NCBI GenBank assembly: GCA_021741155.1
Contig: JAIOYP010000006.1
Span: 62,001 to 126,000 of the forward strand
From: Flavobacteriales bacterium
GTDB taxonomy: Bacteria; Bacteroidota; Bacteroidia; UBA10329
Length of the DNA stretch: 64,000 nucleotides
Direction of reading: 5' to 3'
In this document: piece after piece, positions 62,601 to 64,000 of the stretch
Layout of the letters: each line of letters opens with the position of its first letter
How positions within the stretch are numbered: position 1 is the stretch's first letter
The notes under the pieces: model-generated
The model's database searches: none
Seen by the model: the letters and a program-made list of their open reading frames with translations, nothing else
Told to the model about the DNA's origin: nothing
Position numbers and translations under genes: made by a program

Positions 62601-64000
62601 AAAGAAGCGATACCGCAGTTGTCCGTTGAACCTCCATCAATGTCGGCTGAGGTGATGGTCAAATCTCCGTTTGCATCCAACTGAACCGTAATGTTTTGGC
62701 AAACTGCCGTTGGGTCAACGTTGTCCTCAACTGTTACTGTTGCATCGCAGGTTGAAACGTTTCCGCTCACATCTGTTACTGTCAGCGTAACCGTGTTCGC
62801 ACCAACATTTGAGCAATCAAAATCTTGGGTAGCGTTTCCGCCATCAATGGTGAGCGAAGCAATTCCGCAAGCATCAGTAGAACCACCATCGATATCAGCA
62901 GAAGTAATAGTCAAATCGCCATTGGCGTCTAATTGAACCGTGATGTTTTGACAAACTGCCGTTGGGTTAATGTTGTCTTCAACTGTTACCGTTGCATCGC
63001 AGGTTGAAACGTTTCCGTTCACGTCCGTTACAGTCAATGTGACCGTGTTTGCTCCAACATTTGAGCAATCGAAAGCTTGATTCGTGTTTCCACCATCAAT
63101 GGTGAGTGAAGCGATTCCGCAATTATCAGAAGAACCTCCATCGATATTAGCAGAAGTGATGGTCAGATCTCCGTTCGCATCCAACTGAACGGTGATGTTT
63201 TGGCAAACGGCAGTTGGGTCGATATTATCCTGAACTGTTACCGTAGCCGTACAATTGTCCGTGTTTCCGTTAACATCAGTAACGGTCAGCGTGACAGTGT
63301 TCGCTCCAACATTTGAGCAATCGAAAGCGTCTGTAGATACCGCAAGCGAAGCAATTGCGCAATTATCAGTGCTGTTATTATTAATCTGAGAAGCAACAAT
63401 TGAAGCGTCTCCGTTTGCATCCAACTGAACCGTTACTCCTTGGCAAAGAGCGTTCGGGTCAACGTTGTCCTCAACCGTAACATTAGAAGTACAAGTTGAG
63501 GTGTTTCCGTTGTCATCAGCCACAGTAAGTGTAACGGTATTAGCACCAACTACCGAGCAGTTAAATGTGCTTACATCCACCACTAAAGAAGTGATTCCAC
63601 AAGCATCATTCGAACCGTTGTTTACTTGAGATGGAACGATGGAGGCGTTTCCAGAAGCATCAACCTGCACAACGATATCTTGACAGATGGCATTCGGGCT
63701 GATGGTGTCCAAAACGGTTACGGTTGAAGCACAAGAAGCCACATTTCCGTTCACATCGGTTACCGTAAGGGTTACAGGATTCGGACCAACTCCAGAACAG
63801 GTAAATGAGTTTGGAGTAACAATCATGTTGGCGATTCCGCAGTTGTCGGAAGAACCATTATCCACATCAGCAGGAACGATTCCCACGTTTCCAGTCGCAT
63901 CCAAATAAATGGTGATGTTCTGGCATAAAGCGATTGGCGCTTCGTTGTCTTCCACCGTTACATCAGCAGTACACGAAGAGCTGTTTCCGTTCTCGTCCGT
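53690..64000 (-). CDS. giant repeat adhesin: HYR-like repeats, SprB repeats, PKD, gliding-type C-terminal domain (N-terminus outside window)
   Basis: The frame is open from the right edge (64000) to the stop at 53690, more than 3430 residues; the start is outside the window. From the edge to about 57590 lie 26 complete HYR-like repeats of ~80-84 residues, each with the pattern DN-x-x-PTAVCQNITVQLDA ... SDNCGIASL ... FDCSNVG ... TCDATVTVE and four conserved Cys. Next is one HYR domain (~57350-57585), ten SprB-type repeats (~54980-57340; consensus CNGAADGSI...GGTAPYSYSWSNG...AGTYTVTVTDANGC), an Ig-like module, three PKD domains and a C-terminal domain LYVPNAMG ... DKWGNLLW ... GWDG ... GTVMVLY of the gliding-motility/T9SS type B class. 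A cell-surface adhesin or gliding component is likely. Confidence 0.88.
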   Translation of the reverse strand, partial: TDENGNSSSCTADVTVEDNEAPIALCQNITIYLDATGNVGIVPADVDNGSSDNCGIANMIVTPNSFTCSGVGPNPVTLTVTDVNGNVASCASTVTVLDTISPNAICQDIVVQVDASGNASIVPSQVNNGSNDACGITSLVVDVSTFNCSVVGANTVTLTVADDNGNTSTCTSNVTVEDNVDPNALCQGVTVQLDANGDASIVASQINNNSTDNCAIASLAVSTDAFDCSNVGANTVTLTVTDVNGNTDNCTATVTVQDNIDPTAVCQNITVQLDANGDLTITSANIDGGSSDNCGIASLTIDGGNTNQAFDCSNVGANTVTLTVTDVNGNVSTCDATVTVEDNINPTAVCQNITVQLDANGDLTITSADIDGGSTDACGIASLTIDGGNATQDFDCSNVGANTVTLTVTDVSGNVSTCDATVTVEDNVDPTAVCQNITVQLDANGDLTITSADIDGGSTDNCGIASLEIDGGNTTQEFDCSNVGANTVTLTVTDVNGNVSTCDATVTVEDNIDPTAVCQNITVQLDANGDLTIASADIDGGSSDNCGIASLEIDGGNTTQAFDCSNVGANTVTLTVTDVNGNVSTCDATVTVEDNVDPTAVCQNITVQLDANGNATINSIDIDGGSTDNCGIASYTVDGGNTTFDFDCADEGTNTITLTITDVNGNVSTCDATVTIENNVAPNVFCQDITVYLDATGNISIIADDVNGGSNASCGLASLTVSQDAFDCSNVGPNTVTLTAIDNSGNTSTCDAIVTVLDTISPTAVCQNITVQLDANGELTIASADIDGGSADNCGVASLEIDGGNTTQDFECSNVGANTVTLTVTDVNGNVSTCDATVTVEDNIDPTAVCQNITVQLDANGDLTIMSADIDNGSTDACGIASLTIDGGNANQAFDCSTVGTNTVTLTVTDVNGNASTCDAIVTVEDTISPTAVCQNITVQLDANGELTITSADINGGSNDNCGIASLEIDNGNTTQDFDCSQVGTNTVTLTVTDVNGNVSTCDATVTVEDNVDPNAVCQNITVLLDANGDLTITSADIDNGSFDNCGIASLEIDGGNTTQAFDCSNVGANTVTLTVTDVNGNVSTCDAIVTVEDTISPTIICQDITIELDPSGTVVLTAVELDGGTTDNCGSVTLSIDAADTQWTCADVGTQTITLTATDANGNVSTCDAQLTIENNEVPTVSCQDITVYLNATGNVSIAAGDVNGGSNASCGLASLSVSPNAFDCSNVGANTVTLTATDNTGNVSTCTATVAVLDTISPTAVCNDITVDLDVNGDIIIVAADLDGGSADNCGIATVTVDSGQLNTTLDCSTVGDNIITVTVTDVNGNVSTCDATITVEDNTNPTAACASVTVQLDANGEAVITPVLVDNGSSDNCGIATMSVLPQMLNCNNVGANSIILTVTDVNGNISTCIATVTAQDTVPPTAVCTDITVQLTSNGTAIIAAGDIDDGSFDNCGIQSLAIDVNSFDCSEIGGNTVELTVTDVNGNTSTCTANANVVDEVDPNVICQNLSVYLEANGQVTITADDIDNGSTDACGIDTMTLSVYTFDCTDIGVNPVTLTVTDNYGNFDICQAVVRVFDTIPPVTVCQDITIQLDATGTASIVAADVDGGSTDNCGIDAISVDQTIFDCSQVGDNTVVLTVIDVNGNESTCEAIVTVEDNVNPNANCQDITIQLDAAGNASISASDINAGSDANCGIDTVFVSQMNFDCSNVGNNIVTLTVVDVNGNQSTCTSSVEVLDTISPTAICQDLITQLNAAGEASITVLQVNNGSFDNCGILSLVLDDRTFDCSDAGVNQVVLTVTDINGNVSTCTSQVTVQDNVSPHATCTPVVVQMDANGVATITADEVDLNSSDNCAIDTMLLSQYTFDCSEIGTNSVTLTVIDASGNSSTCDAVIIVEENVPPVALCQNMTVYLDVLGDATILASDVDAGSTDNCAIDTMYVTPNDFSCSGVGVNPVVLTVIDVNGNVSSCNASVTVVDTISPVAICQDIVVQVNADGETTIDAEEVDNGSSDACGITGFVVDLSNFDCSNVGANTVVLTVEDNNGNTSTCTATVTIEDNINPIANCTDLTVILDGNGMVSILANELNDNSTDNCAIDTIFASQIDFSCADLGSNIITVTVVDVNGNSANCSSELTVLDTISPVIIACPMDTVIVPDSSDCSPQVFWTEPTAADNCTPTLTSNFVPGDNFPVGTTTVTYTATDESNNSVSCSFDVTIEPSPVLVEITSPEGPCGYNLSCGAVPNGEATANPSGGCLPYTYVWTNGQTTQTATGLGAGLHGVTVTDANGTSAVQTIILTEPDPLTTDSITSPEFAGGANISCIGEFDGAISINVLGGEECVTYNYAWTGPNGFTSTTEDISGLEAGTYIVVVSDASGCSYTDSITLTEPAPFDVDSLVSDYNGVNISCGGAADGSIGLTISGGAAPYSVSWSNGDTTEDIDSLMAGIYTYTVTDANGCEISGSITLTEPDGLSSFITTSDYNGFQISCNGLADGSIDLTVNEGTQPYSYSWNNGETTEDLANLEAGIYFVNITDANGCTLIDSVTLTQPDSLIVFSVDTNLVSCNGAMDGSFFVQANGGIPTYTFSWSDGQMGPTAEEIGLGFYTVTVLDQNGCQDSLQLEMTEPDVLDASLVQIYDVICFGESNGIIDVNVIGGTTPYSYNWSNNDTLQDLNGVAAGTYLLEVTDANGCTDTLSATISEPTELIMSVDTVINSTCSGAMNGEITVEATGGTAPYTYTWPNLNISGPTASGLNAGVYEVHVVDANNCSWSMNVAVGQPTSIQVQVQVQSSVSCNGLADGSAVVTVSGGTTPYTYLWSNSDTDSLATGFGAGVHTVTVTDAGGCDTTLTFLIDEPALLTIALDTLFNVTCNGAANGQIEVDVTGGTTPYTATWSNGDAGFAAYNLAAGTYTVYVTDGHGCTDSLSATFTEPEAISVHSISTVNVLCKGGNNGEATIIAEGGTAPLTYNWPSIGQTGNTATTLEAGTYTFVVTDASGCTYSDIVQITQPDAIVVSTTSDTAVCPGSGVTISASAIGGAGNFSYTWNNGLGLGASHFVSPTVATTYTVLVVDENGCAASLDSVTVNMASTPVAAFSSSASAPCVLPSDIQFTNMSSGATGYQWILGNGTQSSDVNPTATYANAGTYTVTLIAISGAGCADTTTGTVIIDNIPTAAFTLNNAQGCAPLVVNFGNNSTTGLDYLWDFGDGTTSTISHPIHVYDIPGEYEVTLIVSSLGGCSDTLSLGAAVSAYPSPIADFTANNTSFPDPGNEYEFVNNSVDADLYNWDFGNDDQSDEFQPTYEFPSYGGYFVTLTAINEFGCADTAVHYISVELQTTLYVPNAMGIGEVGEASIFLPKGTGIADYHLWIFDKWGNLLWESTALNNGSPAEGWDGVYKGAVVPMGSYVWKINATFVDGEIWDGQDFTNGKHGNSGTVMVLY
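57590..64000 (-). repeat. tandem HYR-like coding repeat array (~252-bp units)
   Basis: The repeats are strongly conserved at DNA level in the interval ~61.4-63.2 kb. For example CATCGCAGGTTGAAACGTTT recurs at 62491, 62743 and 62995, exactly 252 bp apart, with CATCACAGG at 62239 in the same register. Repeats nearer the SprB region are more divergent. Confidence 0.85.

Overview
The window reads as a chromosomal segment of a Bacteroidota bacterium, most likely a marine or freshwater Flavobacteriia-like lineage. The evidence is type IX secretion (T9SS) C-terminal sorting domains on several secreted proteins, SprB and HYR repeats with a gliding-motility type C-terminal domain, a PID-CTERM-like short protein, DUF2480 beside a complete suf operon, and promoters of the Bacteroidetes type (TTG, 19-20 bp, TAnnTTTG). 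All coordinates come from reading the sequence; no database search was run.

Layout. 1-1640: 5' part of a secreted lysyl-oxidase-like protein running off the left edge. 1.8-3.6 kb: tryptophanase and a QueD-type pterin synthase. 4.1-8.0 kb: a secreted DUF1566 protein, a small membrane protein, a class V aminotransferase and a VanZ-like membrane protein. 8.1-13.8 kb, minus strand: DUF1761, cystathionine beta-synthase, a B12-radical SAM protein and a DEAD-box helicase. 14.0-20.2 kb: AAA_14/DUF4143 ATPase, a small secreted protein, a nuclease-like protein, CaiB/BaiF CoA-transferase, DUF3820 and a membrane pyrophosphatase. 20.3-30.3 kb is an accessory region: two degenerate 21-bp tandem arrays, each upstream of a member of one FN3-like gene family (one truncated, one intact), a sterol-desaturase-like hydroxylase, a PID-CTERM-like peptide gene, a 2221-aa T9SS protein and a decayed secreted-protein gene. 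30.3-36.1 kb: PhoD phosphatase, a ParE-type toxin-antitoxin pair, LolC/E permease, RbfA and an MsbA-like exporter. 36.1-38.7 kb is a second accessory patch: a frameshifted toxin-antitoxin pair, a stop-interrupted XRE regulator, a lipoprotein, and an ATPase ending next to a remnant of a DUF2480 gene. 38.8-45.4 kb: suf operon (sufA-B-C-D-S-E, MIP18-like gene, DUF2480). 45.6-49.7 kb: a secreted T9SS protein, an FGE-like protein and a GH105 hydrolase. 49.7-53.6 kb: a VapBC-like pair, YicC, RNase HI and formate-tetrahydrofolate ligase. 53.7-64.0 kb: a giant repeat adhesin running off the right edge.

Non-coding structure is rich. There are two copies of a structured intergenic repeat with two variable hairpin arms, five imperfect CCACAG/CTGTGG palindromes, three REP-like palindromes with GTAG/CTAC ends, a double CCTCC hairpin, several strong terminators, a pair of TTTAGAAT-type palindromes flanking the suf promoter, and several genes whose TAnnTTTG box lies only 4-8 nt from the start codon, implying leaderless or nearly leaderless transcripts. 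The best candidates for something undescribed are the paired 21-bp arrays with the FN3-like genes, and the two-armed intergenic repeat.
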